A DNA stretch of 64,000 nt, from NCBI GenBank assembly GCA_023419605.1, contig JAEZXR010000114.1, forward strand, positions 62,001 to 126,000. The letters are read 5' to 3'. Positions 18,247 through 26,911 of this stretch are shown here, in pieces (position 1 is the first letter of the stretch; the number at the start of each line of letters is the position of its first letter). The notes under the pieces are model-generated. The model was given only the letters and a program-made list of their open reading frames with translations, had not been told where the DNA came from and ran no database searches. Source of the DNA: Bacillota bacterium. GTDB taxonomy: Bacteria > Bacillota > Clostridia > Acetivibrionales > JAEZXR01. A program made the translations under genes and the position numbers.

Positions 18247-18498
18247 CCAGCCTCCAGGGAGAAGGTATCGTGACTGGAAGTACCTTCAGGAATTGGATAG
18301 AAGAAAAGACATCCGGGAGTTGGCTGGAGGAAAGCACGAAAGTGCGAGTAAGCCAGCACGCGGGTAGGCGTTATGGACATTGAGAGGAGTGCAAAACCGG
18401 TAGGGCTTGTTACAGGTACCTGTTTTGTGTTCAATTTGGGTGGCACCACGAGAGTAAACCTCACGTCCCGGAAGTAATTCTGCGGCGTGAGGTTTTTT
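18247..18498 (+). promoter_or_regulatory. T-box riboswitch 2 (Asp specifier)
   Basis: This has the same layout and spacing as T-box 1: stem I hairpin with AGGGAGA, specifier GAC-A at 18308-18310 before CCGGGAG, T-box GGGTGGCACCACGAG at 18438-18452, and a terminator CCTCACGTC/GGCGTGAGG with six T residues ending at 18498. The UGGN bulge base is C, a Watson-Crick partner for the G73 discriminator of tRNA(Asp), unlike T-box 1. It lies 215 bases before the synthetase gene, which it should control by transcription antitermination. Confidence 0.9.
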
Positions 18499-18536
18499 AT
18501 TGTCCAGGAAAGTTCTCTTTCCTGGACAATAAAAAA
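18494..18536. repeat. Dispersed palindrome, copy 3
   Basis: GTCCAGGAAAG, TTCT, CTTTCCTGGAC, bounded by T-rich and A-rich ends and overlapping the T run of the T-box 2 terminator. The change from AT to GC in both arms relative to copy 2 (ATCC/GGAT to GTCC/GGAC) keeps the pairing. Confidence 0.8.
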
Positions 18537-18713
18537 CCTTGAATTTATGCGCGTGCCAGCTTTTCCTCATGCTTCGGAAAGGCATATGCGCAAACAAAAA
18601 TGGCGAAGCCACCTTTGTTCTGGCAAAAAAAGATATGCCGTATTGTTCTTTCAAGCGGGTTTACCCTTGGGTACAAAATGAACAGAATAAAATGATAAGA
18701 AAGGTGAAGGATT

Positions 18714-20039
18714 ATGGAGTATATTGCTCAGATTAACAACAAATCGCGAATAGAGGAAGCAGAATTACAAAAACATGCGGGTGAAGTGGTAAAAATCTCC
18801 GGCATGATACACAAAATCAGAGAAATGAGCGGGTTTGCCTTTGTTTTGCTGCGGACCCGGAGAGAGGTGCTTCAATGTGTCTATTCGGAAGAAAAGGCAC
18901 GGTTTGATCTAAAGGAGCTTACGGAAGGCTGCGCTGTGCGCATAGAAGGAGAAGTAGTCCCGGATGCCAGAGTGGCGGGCGGAGTGGAAATCCACATGAT
19001 CGATATGACGGTTTTATCCAGGCCGGCAGAAAGTTTGCCGGTGGTTATCAATAAAAAGAAGCTGGATATTTCTCTGGATACAAACCTGACCTATCGACCC
19101 ATATCCCTGAGAAATCCAAGAGAACGGGCTATATTCAAAATTCAGGAGGGCATAGCGAGAGGATTCAGGGAATACCTGCTAAAGCAGGGCTTTACGGAGA
19201 TTCGAACACCGAAAATTGTCTTTGCCGGTGCCGAGGGCGGGGCCAATATATTCAACCTGGACTACTTCGGTAAACAGGTGTACCTGGCACAAAGTCCGCA
19301 ATTTTATAAACAGACCATGGTGGGTGTCTATGAACGGGTCTTTGAAATAGCTCCGGTCTACAGGGCGGAGAAGCATAATACCTCACGGCACTTGAACGAG
19401 TATACCAGTCTGGACCTGGAAATGGGCTTCATCCGGGACTTTACCGAAATCATGCAGATGGAGACCGGGATGCTTATATACATGTTCCAACTGCTGGAGG
19501 AGGAGTATGGGAAGGAATTAGAGCTTTTAGAGGCAAAAGTTCCACACGTCGAAGCGATTCCTTCTATGAAGTTCATGGAGGCCAAGAATCTGATTGCTTC
19601 GGAATATAAAAGAAAGATCACGGATTACCATGACTTTGAACCGGAAGAGGAGCAGCTCATCTGTGACTATGTGAAAAGGAATTTCAACAGTGAGTTCGTA
19701 TTCATCACGCATTACCCTTCTTCCAAAAGGCCTTTTTATGCCAAGGAAGACGAAAATGACAGGAACTATACTCTGAGCTTCGACCTGCTGTATAACGGGC
19801 TGGAAGTAACGACGGGGGGACAGCGGATTCACGATTACCAACAGCAGGTGGAAAAGATGCTCCAGCGGGGAATGAATCCCGAGGACTTTGAATCCTATTT
19901 GATGGTTCATAAATACGGCATCCCGCCTCACGGAGGGCTGGGTGCGGGGCTGGAGCGGCTGACCATGAAGTTCCTGGGCCTAGGTAATGTGCGGAATGCC
20001 TGCCTGTTTCCGCGGGATATGAACAGAGTGACACCGTAG
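18714..20039 (+). CDS. aspS2: Archaeal-type aspartyl-tRNA synthetase (probably non-discriminating)
   Basis: A 441-residue class IIb synthetase: an N-terminal OB-fold anticodon-binding domain (about 20-105), motif 1 near residue 150, motif 2 in FEIAPVYRAEKHNTSRHLNE, and motif 3 in GGLGAGLERLTM. It lacks the large GAD insertion of bacterial AspRS and has the compact archaeal/eukaryal form. The Asp T-boxes upstream agree with aspartate. In the OB-fold, the position reported to be Trp in discriminating archaeal enzymes appears to be His (GMIHKIREM), which suggests that it also charges tRNA(Asn) for GatCAB; this is an inference from family knowledge. An asparaginyl-tRNA synthetase is the alternative. 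Start: ATG after AAAGGTGAAGG. Confidence 0.9.
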   Translation: MEYIAQINNKSRIEEAELQKHAGEVVKISGMIHKIREMSGFAFVLLRTRREVLQCVYSEEKARFDLKELTEGCAVRIEGEVVPDARVAGGVEIHMIDMTVLSRPAESLPVVINKKKLDISLDTNLTYRPISLRNPRERAIFKIQEGIARGFREYLLKQGFTEIRTPKIVFAGAEGGANIFNLDYFGKQVYLAQSPQFYKQTMVGVYERVFEIAPVYRAEKHNTSRHLNEYTSLDLEMGFIRDFTEIMQMETGMLIYMFQLLEEEYGKELELLEAKVPHVEAIPSMKFMEAKNLIASEYKRKITDYHDFEPEEEQLICDYVKRNFNSEFVFITHYPSSKRPFYAKEDENDRNYTLSFDLLYNGLEVTTGGQRIHDYQQQVEKMLQRGMNPEDFESYLMVHKYGIPPHGGLGAGLERLTMKFLGLGNVRNACLFPRDMNRVTP

Positions 20040-20126
20040 GCTTGCGTGCAGGGGAGATCCCCTTCAGCGGTTTGAAAAAGAACCGCTGCCGGTAAAAATT
20101 TCATGTGAAAAGTTCAGAAAATGGAA

Positions 20127-20166
20127 GAGTGAACTTTAAACGGAATGTTTAGAGTTCACTCATTTT
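20127..20166. terminator. Terminator between synthetase and phospholipase genes
   Basis: Stem GAGTGAACT-TTAAAC with GTTTA-GAGTTCACTC, followed by ATTTTG. It lies between convergent genes and may serve both; a small AGCGGTT/AACCGCT hairpin precedes it at about 20066-20087. Confidence 0.65.
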
Positions 20167-20210
20167 GTATTCCCGTAAAAGCGGTGCAAGAGCTGCATTT
20201 TTACCGTACC

Positions 20211-21221
20211 TTAGTCAGCGGCGGGATGAGCCGGCGTAAAAATACAGTCATAATAACGGAAAGCAGGAGTGAGGGTGCAATCCAAACCTGTGGAGTAGGA
20301 ACGGCTGCTAATCCGTTCCAGCGCACTGTTCAAATCCAGGCTTCCCGATAGGTAGTTATGAATGACATCCAATAATTCGACTGCTTCCGCAACGGCCCTG
20401 TCAAATAGTTCCGGGAAAGAGGCAGAGGAGCGGGCGGACTTATCCCAGGGCAGGGACCACGGCGTGTGCTTTAAGTTTAAATAGTCCAGTCCGTCGGTTA
20501 TTTCTCCCGGATAAATCATATAGGCTGCAAGTTTCGCTGTTCCGATAAACTTTGACAGGAAAGAAAATGCTTGTTTTTTTATACCGGTCCTATCCCGTAA
20601 AAAGGAATAAACCTGAAGCATGTCCTTCATGGCTGTACACACCTGGTTTACAGGCAGAATAAAGCCATGGGAATGTGAAATGGCGTCTGAAAGCATTTGA
20701 CCGATCCATTGCGCTTGATTCGCCGGAACACGAATCCATTCATGGTACCGGATATCACCGGGGGACTGTCCGGTTTCGCGTTGAAGCATCAAATAATCCA
20801 CAGCTGTTTCGAACCGATGATGGAAAAAGGTTTCCTTTTTTTTCAGGTCCTCTCCTTCCAGAGGGAATCCCGACTTGTAGAAAATGTAGGGGTGTGCCGT
20901 CAGGTCCAGCGCATAATGGCAGGCAAAACCGCAAATATAAGCGGTTAAGATATTTCTTTCCTCTCCGGATCGTTTTTTGCTATATTGAAGAGCGTTGGAG
21001 AAAAACGCTCCCACATTTTTTACATGCATACACTCTCCAATTTTATTAACACCGCGGCTGCGTGTCCAGGGCCAGATACGGTAAAAGAAAAAGATATCCG
21101 GTCCCTGGGTGCCCAGGTTAAAAGCTTGCCTGTATTGGCGAAGGACCGGAGCTAAAGGCGTGTGCTCCAGCGAGGTAAGAAGTTTACTTCCACAGAGATA
21201 ATGGGTCAACATCCCAGGCAT
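20211..21221 (-). CDS. Zinc-dependent phospholipase C family protein
   Basis: A 336-residue protein of the zinc-dependent phospholipase C / S1-P1-like fold. The N-terminal PGMLTHYLCG gives the conserved early His, GTQGPDIFFF gives an Asp ligand, and ACHYALDLTAHPYIFYK gives the later His/Asp ligands. There is no signal peptide, unlike secreted clostridial alpha-toxin, so it is an intracellular member of unknown substrate; toxin activity should not be assumed. ATG 21221 follows AAAGGA at nine bases. A monocistronic gene whose AT-rich promoter lies in 21230-21400. Confidence 0.85.
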   Translation of the reverse strand: MPGMLTHYLCGSKLLTSLEHTPLAPVLRQYRQAFNLGTQGPDIFFFYRIWPWTRSRGVNKIGECMHVKNVGAFFSNALQYSKKRSGEERNILTAYICGFACHYALDLTAHPYIFYKSGFPLEGEDLKKKETFFHHRFETAVDYLMLQRETGQSPGDIRYHEWIRVPANQAQWIGQMLSDAISHSHGFILPVNQVCTAMKDMLQVYSFLRDRTGIKKQAFSFLSKFIGTAKLAAYMIYPGEITDGLDYLNLKHTPWSLPWDKSARSSASFPELFDRAVAEAVELLDVIHNYLSGSLDLNSALERISSRSYSTGLDCTLTPAFRYYDCIFTPAHPAAD

Positions 21222-21407
21222 TGTACCATTCCTTTCATAACAAATACTGCTACGCTGCTATTGTTTAGTTTTTTTGTAATTTCTATAGTTTGTATTATAT
21301 ACTAACAATTTAATTATAGTATAAAAAACCTTACTTCTCGCGATTTAACCTAATTTTTACAGAGATCGGGATACGGCTTCGAAAGTACTTACTATAATAA
21401 AAAATAA

Positions 21408-22403
21408 AAGAATTGGCTGTTCAAGATTTTCCTTGTAATCGGTATTGCCTCCACGGCAGCGCTGACAGTGACCAGTCAATGGAAGGCAATTCTGATCTTA
21501 TATATGATAACTATCATCGGCTTTTCCGGTGCGAATTTATTTTATGATGCATTTCTTGTGGATGTAACCACGGAGGATCGAATGGACCGGGTTTCCACCT
21601 ATGGTTTTGCCCTGGGATATATCGGAGGCAGTACCATACCCTTCGTAGCAGCAATTGCATTGATCCTGTTCGGCCCCAAAATCGGAGTTTCAACCCAGCT
21701 GGCTACCCAGCTTTCCTTCCTGTTGACCGCCGTATGGTGGGGGGCCTTTTCCATCCCCATCTTGAAAAATGTCCGGCAGGTTTATTATATCGAACATGAA
21801 CCTTGGATGGTGCTCAACAGCTTTAAACGTCTGATGGCTACCTTCCGCGGTCTCAGCAAGCACAAGCCCATATTCCTGTTTCTTTTGGCCTATTTCTTTT
21901 ATATTGACGGAGTTAATACGATTATTCATATGGCCACTGTCTTTGGAGATAGTGTGGGGGTTGGCAGCAATTCATTGCTTTTGGCACTTCTTGTTACACA
22001 GATTGTTGCATTTCCCTGTGCTATCCTCTTCGGAAAGCTGGCAAAAAGGTTTGGCAGTGACAAGATGATCCTGGTGGGAATTGTGATCTATATTCTTATT
22101 TGCCTGCTGGGATACCGCCTATCCTCCACTGTAGAGTTCTGGATTCTGGCTTTGCTGGTAGCCACTTCCCAGGGAGGAATTCAGGCCCTTTCCAGATCCT
22201 ATTTCGGAAAGATGATTCCCAAGGAAAATGCCAACGAGTTCTTTGGCTTTTATGATATCTTCGGAAAGTTTGCAGCCATCATGGGGCCTGCACTATATGG
22301 TATTTGCAGCCAACTGACCGGTCAATCCCGATATGGAGTTCTGAGTGTGATGCTATTATTTTTCATTGGGGGATTTTTATTTATTATCATACCGAAAAAG
22401 TAG
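21408..22403 (+). pseudogene. UMF1/Atg22-like MFS transporter, 5' end missing
   Basis: The frame is open from base 21408, just after a TAA at 21405, and homologous-looking membrane sequence (WLFKIFLVIGIASTAAL) starts at once, before any start codon with a ribosome site; the first GTG is at 21468. The rest reads through about nine helices, including IGFSGANLFYDAFL and SQGGIQALSRSYFGKMIP, which are typical of this family. Intact members have about 420 residues and begin with a YDFANSAY-like segment; about 90 residues, including the first two or three helices, are absent here. A 5'-truncated gene is the best reading. A short functional form starting at 21468 is unlikely. Confidence 0.75.
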
Positions 22404-22436
22404 CGGTCCACGGACAATAAATACCACAGCAATGAA

Positions 22437-22487
22437 AACCTGTGTCAAAGAGACAGATTTGCATCGTCTCTTTGACACAGGTTTTTC
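22437..22487 (+). terminator. Strong terminator after the UMF1 remnant
   Basis: A perfect 18-base stem AACCTGTGTCAAAGAGAC with its complement is followed by TTTTTC. The intact terminator suggests that the gene was functional in the recent past. Confidence 0.85.
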
Positions 22488-22768
22488 ATTTTGTGATCAG
22501 GAATTCTGTCATAAAAAGAGATATCACGCGGTTCTTAATAATTTGTTAACAAATTCACCGTAAATACTCCACAAATTCGCCACAAATACGTCACATAAAT
22601 CGTTTACAATGTTTTACAGGCATGTATAACTTAAGGAGGAGTTATTCTCCTCCCTTTGAATAAACGTCCGGGCGAGTTGGTGCTGGCCTAAATGCAAGTA
22701 TTTATTACAGCGCAAGGTTATTACGCTGTATGCCTACTATTTTATTTAGACAGAGGAGACTTAGTAAA
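22488..22768 (+). promoter_or_regulatory. Control region and leader of the LtaS-type gene
   Basis: It contains two adjacent 22-base direct repeats (22549-22570 and 22571-22592; ACAAATTCRCC then AAATAC), resembling paired regulator-binding sites, then a GGAGGAG/CTCCTCC hairpin with a TTATT loop (22635-22653) and an ACAGCG/CGCTGT stem around 22707-22730. No gene is seen. The repeats could bind a response regulator; the hairpins probably lie in the mRNA leader. Confidence 0.5.
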
Positions 22769-25243
22769 ATGAAATATAAGATCAATAGGATTATCTTTAT
22801 TATAGTATTAGTGTTTTGTATTCTGGATATTTTGAACATCTCAAACGAGATACTGCAGTTTATTACAGGCATCATCAGTTGTATAGCTATATTTTATCTG
22901 GGAGCTTCACGGTTTGCATTAAAAAAGGCGAAGGGGATCGAACTGCTGGTTATAAATTTGGTGGTTTTATTCATTACAGCCCCATATAAGGTGTATCTGT
23001 TTAATATATTTGTATTATCTGCACTGGTATGGATCGCCATTACCCCTACGTTGATCAAATATAAAAGAATCTTTGGCGCTACGGTAATTTTTGCAATTTT
23101 GACGGTATATTTGTGCGCCTTATTCGGAATCAATATTCCTCTATTTCCGATTGTATATTATCCTGTCTATGTACTCGGATATAGGGTAAACAATAAGAAA
23201 TTTCAGAAGGATAAGGGGACGTGGAAAAGTATAGCATTAAATATTTTTTTCCCTCTATTGCTGCTGCTGCCGGTATGCTTCAAAGCCCAGGAAATGTTCA
23301 TCGATAAGGAAATGCTGTTTTTAAGATTATATGCGGCAGGACCTGCAACAGCGTTATATTTGCCGGTAATCACACTTTTTTATTTATGGATGTCCCTGAG
23401 TATAAGCGTGCTCCTGTATCTTTCCACTACCAAGGATCCTGAGGGCAGTCCGGCCGCGGAGGAAATAGGGACGGACCTGGGCAGGATGAAAAAGGCTGCA
23501 AACAACCTTATTAAATTCCTTTTGGTTCTATGTGTGATGCTGTTCCTCGGTGAGTATACACTGTGGGGGCAATGGGGCGCTGCTTTTGATAACATGCTGG
23601 CTCCTCAGGGAATATTGAATCTACTGTTTTTGGCAGCCGTTTATCTAACGCTGATATCAATCCTGGGAAGAGGACTGGCTACAGCATTGCTGTCAGTAAC
23701 AACACTGGTACTGGCAGTGGCGAATTTTATAAAGATTAAATTTTTTAATGAACCTTTTTACCCGTGGGATATTTATCTTGTCAAAAATGCAATTATGATT
23801 TCAAAACGGTATATTGATTTCAAGATCGTTGCTCTGCTGATTTTCTTCGGGGCCGGCCTTGTATTTATCCTTATCCGATACAGGGGATTCTTCAAAAGGG
23901 CTTTCGCATGCAAGCCTGTATTTGCCTTGGTGCCGCTGGCGGCATGCACCATCATGGCCAATGCAGTGATGCTGGGCAATTCCGGCTATTTAAGCGAGTT
24001 GAATATGGGGAAATCCTGGTATGTAGGCATGGGGGAGATGTTGGGCAACGGGATGTTCATACAGAACTTCTTTTACCTTACGGAATTGAACGAATATATA
24101 ACCACTGCGCCGAAGGAGTATTCCTATGAGAAAATGATGGAAATTAACGAGATGCTGGGTACGAACCGTAAGGAACAAGCCGGTACGGAAGAGAAGCCCA
24201 ATATTATTATTGTCATGAGCGAAACGTTCTGGGATCCTACCAAGTTGAATGGCGTTTCCTTTACAAAAGATATTACCGAAAACCTTAAAAAGTACCAAAA
24301 GGGTGAGATCGTATCGCCTGTGTTTGGTGGTGGGACTGCCAACACGGAATTTGAGGCATTGACCGGGCTGTCTACGTTTTTTATGAATCCGGGGATCATC
24401 CCTTATAACGTATATTTACGAAGGGATACTCCAAGTATCGCATCTGTTTTAAGGGATAACGGCTACAGTACCACTGCGATCCATCCCAATACAGGCGAAT
24501 TTTATAACAGAACTACCGTGTACAAGCATTTTGGATTTGATGAATTTATTGATAGCAATGGTTTTACGTCCATGGATATAAAAGGTACCAATGTTTCCGA
24601 CGATAGTGTCGTAGATAAAATCCTCACAGTTTTAAATAAAGAGGATGACAAACCCAAATTCATATTTGCAGTTACCATGCAAAATCATGATCCGTACTAT
24701 GACGTTTATGATGACTTGGAAGTACAGGCCGAATCGGATAAGCTGGATGACGTGGAAACTTCCATATTGAGCAACTATGCACAAGGAATTTACGACGCGG
24801 ATCGATCCCTGGGAAAGCTCATTGAAGAAGTCAATGAGATGGATACGCCTACCGTAGTGTATTTTTTTGGAGACCACCTTCCCAGATTGGGGAGCCCCAG
24901 GGGGATCTACGACATCTATAATAAATTGGACTTTTTTAGCGACATAGAGCATATTCAGGCAGATATCCAGCTTTATGAGACTCCGCTGGTGGCATGGGCA
25001 AATTATAAGGCCATGGATGATTTCAATACGCCGATTTCACCTGCACATATTGCCTATGAGGTATTAAAGGATTCACGGATCAACCCTCCGAATTACTTCA
25101 ATATCCTGGATGAACTGCGGAAAGTATTCCCGGTCCTGCAGAATAACGTGAATGAAAAGGAGAGCGTGGAGGGCGATCTTGTACAGGTCTACAAACTCAT
25201 ACAATATGACTTGCTTTTTGGAAAACAATATCTGAATTCATAA
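22769..25243 (+). CDS. LtaS-type sulfatase (glycerol-phosphate polymer synthase)
   Basis: An 824-residue membrane protein of the alkaline phosphatase superfamily. The N-terminal half has about ten predicted transmembrane helices; the extracellular half is a sulfatase-like domain with IIIVMSETFWD (metal ligand Glu), GGTANTEFEALTG (nucleophile Thr), a His in HPNTGEFYNRT and FFGDHLPRLG. These are the features of lipoteichoic acid synthases, which transfer glycerol phosphate from phosphatidylglycerol to a glycolipid anchor. The membrane part is about twice the usual five helices, so it may be one of the longer LtaS relatives with another polymer. The frame opens at 22730, but ATG 22769 has GAGGAG ten bases upstream. 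Confidence 0.88.
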   Translation: MKYKINRIIFIIVLVFCILDILNISNEILQFITGIISCIAIFYLGASRFALKKAKGIELLVINLVVLFITAPYKVYLFNIFVLSALVWIAITPTLIKYKRIFGATVIFAILTVYLCALFGINIPLFPIVYYPVYVLGYRVNNKKFQKDKGTWKSIALNIFFPLLLLLPVCFKAQEMFIDKEMLFLRLYAAGPATALYLPVITLFYLWMSLSISVLLYLSTTKDPEGSPAAEEIGTDLGRMKKAANNLIKFLLVLCVMLFLGEYTLWGQWGAAFDNMLAPQGILNLLFLAAVYLTLISILGRGLATALLSVTTLVLAVANFIKIKFFNEPFYPWDIYLVKNAIMISKRYIDFKIVALLIFFGAGLVFILIRYRGFFKRAFACKPVFALVPLAACTIMANAVMLGNSGYLSELNMGKSWYVGMGEMLGNGMFIQNFFYLTELNEYITTAPKEYSYEKMMEINEMLGTNRKEQAGTEEKPNIIIVMSETFWDPTKLNGVSFTKDITENLKKYQKGEIVSPVFGGGTANTEFEALTGLSTFFMNPGIIPYNVYLRRDTPSIASVLRDNGYSTTAIHPNTGEFYNRTTVYKHFGFDEFIDSNGFTSMDIKGTNVSDDSVVDKILTVLNKEDDKPKFIFAVTMQNHDPYYDVYDDLEVQAESDKLDDVETSILSNYAQGIYDADRSLGKLIEEVNEMDTPTVVYFFGDHLPRLGSPRGIYDIYNKLDFFSDIEHIQADIQLYETPLVAWANYKAMDDFNTPISPAHIAYEVLKDSRINPPNYFNILDELRKVFPVLQNNVNEKESVEGDLVQVYKLIQYDLLFGKQYLNS

Positions 25244-25274
25244 AAATAAATAGAGTGCAGCAGACATAGAATTC

Positions 25275-25307
25275 AAAGCCCGGTGTGAAGTTTTCACACC
25301 GGGCTTT
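25275..25307 (+). terminator. Terminator before the germination operon
   Basis: A perfect 15-base stem AAAGCCCGGTGTGAA with its complement and a three-base loop, followed after a short gap by a T run. It overlaps the upstream part of the gerA-type open frame and so argues that translation starts further downstream. Confidence 0.85.
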
Positions 25308-25380
25308 AAAATTCATGTCTTTTTTTTCAGTAGAGGGGGAATACTTATTGATAAAAATACAACGGGAAGGAGCTGTGAAA

Positions 25381-26901
25381 TTGTCTACTTCTAAGGAGGG
25401 AAAAAATAATAACAAGACAGTGGAGCACGAGGAAAAAATGGAGGAGATGAAGCTTACGGGGAGCAACATAAAAAAAGTGCTTTCCGGCAGCAATGATATC
25501 GAATTCCGTGATTTATATATAAATAGCAGCGAAAACCTACCTGTTACTTTTGTTTGCATTGATGGACTGGTTGATGCAAAAGCCGTAAATGATGACATAC
25601 TAAAGCCCTTGACTCAGGAAAGAGTATTTCGTGAGGCAAAAAATTTGAAAGAAGCCATTTCATTGATTGAGAAAGGGGTAGTGTATCATTTTCGGTTAAA
25701 AACCAGGCATAAAGTATCCGAATGCATCCACGATATTTTAGACGGTTCCGTCGCTCTGATCTTTGACGGTGAAGAAACAGCACTTACCTTTGACATAAAA
25801 GGATTGGAAAAAAGGAACATCGAGGAGCCGGCCAATGAAAATGTTCTTAAGGGTGCCAAGGACTCCTTTATTGAGATTTTACGGGTAAATACATCGCTTG
25901 TGCGCCGGAAAATCAGAAACAAAAATTTGAAAATCATTGAATTACGGGTTGGGAAGCAGACACAAACTGCCCTCGCTGTTGTGTATATTGCAGGAATTAC
26001 GAATAAAAGACTTCTGGATGAACTGTTGAAACGGCTGCACAGCATCGAAATTGATGGTGCCATCAACACGGGGAATATTGAGGAGTACATTGTCGACCGG
26101 AAGTTTTCCATTTTTCCGCAGATTATGTATACCGAACGTACGGATAAATTTTGCCAAAACATACTGGACGGCAGAGTGGGCCTCCTTATTGACGGACTCC
26201 CTGCTGCATATATCATTCCTGCCGTTATCAATATGTTTTTTCAGGCGCCGGAAGATTATGCCCAGAACTATTTTGTCAGCTCCGTGATCCGCTTTATACG
26301 TTACATGTCGGCCCTTGTCACGCTGATGCTGCCGGGCTTTTATATATCCATAACTACTTTTCACCCGGAAATGATCCCTACAGATCTTGCCGTATCCATT
26401 ATTCAAAGCAAGGAAGGAGTACCCTTTCCTACCTTTGTTGAGGTTATTTTCATGCTCATTGCCTTCGAGTTGCTGCTGGAAGCCGGACTGCGGCTTCCAA
26501 AGTCCGTCGGACAGGCTGTATCCATTGTAGGTGCTCTGGTTGTGGGAGAAGCTGCTGTAACGGCAAAACTTGTGTCTCCCGCAGTTGTGATTGTTATTGC
26601 AGTGACGGGAATTGCCGGTTTTGTGATACCGAACCAGGATCTGTCAAATTCCCTGCGCCTTTGCAGGTTTCTGCTGGTTTCCGGGTCTATCATTGCAGGG
26701 CTATTCGGGCTCACCATCGGAGTTATACTATTGTTTTATTCAATGGCGCAGATGGAAACCTTCGGAGTTCCCTATTTGTCTCCTTATGTGGCCAATGAAG
26801 GGCGGGAGCTCACACAGGATACAGTGATCCGCTTGCCCTTGTTCATGATGAAAAAGCGTCCTACAAGCCTTAGAACTACAAACCATAAACGACAGAAATA
26901 G
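25381..26901 (+). CDS. Spore germinant receptor A subunit (GerA family)
   Basis: A 506-residue GerA-family protein: a large soluble N-terminal region (about 40-290) and a C-terminal membrane part of about five helices with conserved FFQAPEDYAQ and GLRLPKSVGQAVSIVG. A subunits of germinant receptors sit in the inner spore membrane and help open the receptor upon nutrient binding. The start is ambiguous: TTG 25381 has GGAAGGAG at eight bases, TTG 25348 has GAGGGGG at nine bases, and ATG 25315 has no ribosome site and lies next to the terminator. The first is chosen. It heads a four-gene operon and is probably expressed in the forespore, although no sigma-G promoter was confirmed by eye. Confidence 0.92.
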   Translation: MSTSKEGKNNNKTVEHEEKMEEMKLTGSNIKKVLSGSNDIEFRDLYINSSENLPVTFVCIDGLVDAKAVNDDILKPLTQERVFREAKNLKEAISLIEKGVVYHFRLKTRHKVSECIHDILDGSVALIFDGEETALTFDIKGLEKRNIEEPANENVLKGAKDSFIEILRVNTSLVRRKIRNKNLKIIELRVGKQTQTALAVVYIAGITNKRLLDELLKRLHSIEIDGAINTGNIEEYIVDRKFSIFPQIMYTERTDKFCQNILDGRVGLLIDGLPAAYIIPAVINMFFQAPEDYAQNYFVSSVIRFIRYMSALVTLMLPGFYISITTFHPEMIPTDLAVSIIQSKEGVPFPTFVEVIFMLIAFELLLEAGLRLPKSVGQAVSIVGALVVGEAAVTAKLVSPAVVIVIAVTGIAGFVIPNQDLSNSLRLCRFLLVSGSIIAGLFGLTIGVILLFYSMAQMETFGVPYLSPYVANEGRELTQDTVIRLPLFMMKKRPTSLRTTNHKRQK

Positions 26902-26911
26902 AGGTACCGGT

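Noticed and set aside
17770..18390. TGC (Cys) in T-box 1 against GAC in T-box 2 as specifier, from the ATGCATTGAG/GGACATTGAG alignment
   Set aside because: That position lies too far downstream of the AGAGA stem. The segment directly after the capped hairpin, GAC-A before TTGGAG or CCGGGAG, matches the normal specifier context in both copies.
17691..18654. Protein-coding frames on the minus strand across the T-boxes (about 112 and 122 residues)
   Set aside because: They are similar to each other only because the T-box unit is duplicated; they run through terminators, lack ribosome sites and resemble no protein.
20211..21221. Clostridial alpha-toxin-like secreted phospholipase
   Set aside because: No signal peptide and no C2-like calcium-binding C-terminal domain; only the general zinc phospholipase fold is shared.
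25275..25380. Longer start of the GerA-type protein at 25285 or 25315
   Set aside because: This stretch forms a perfect terminator and a T run with no ribosome site; good sites occur before the TTG codons at 25348 and 25381.
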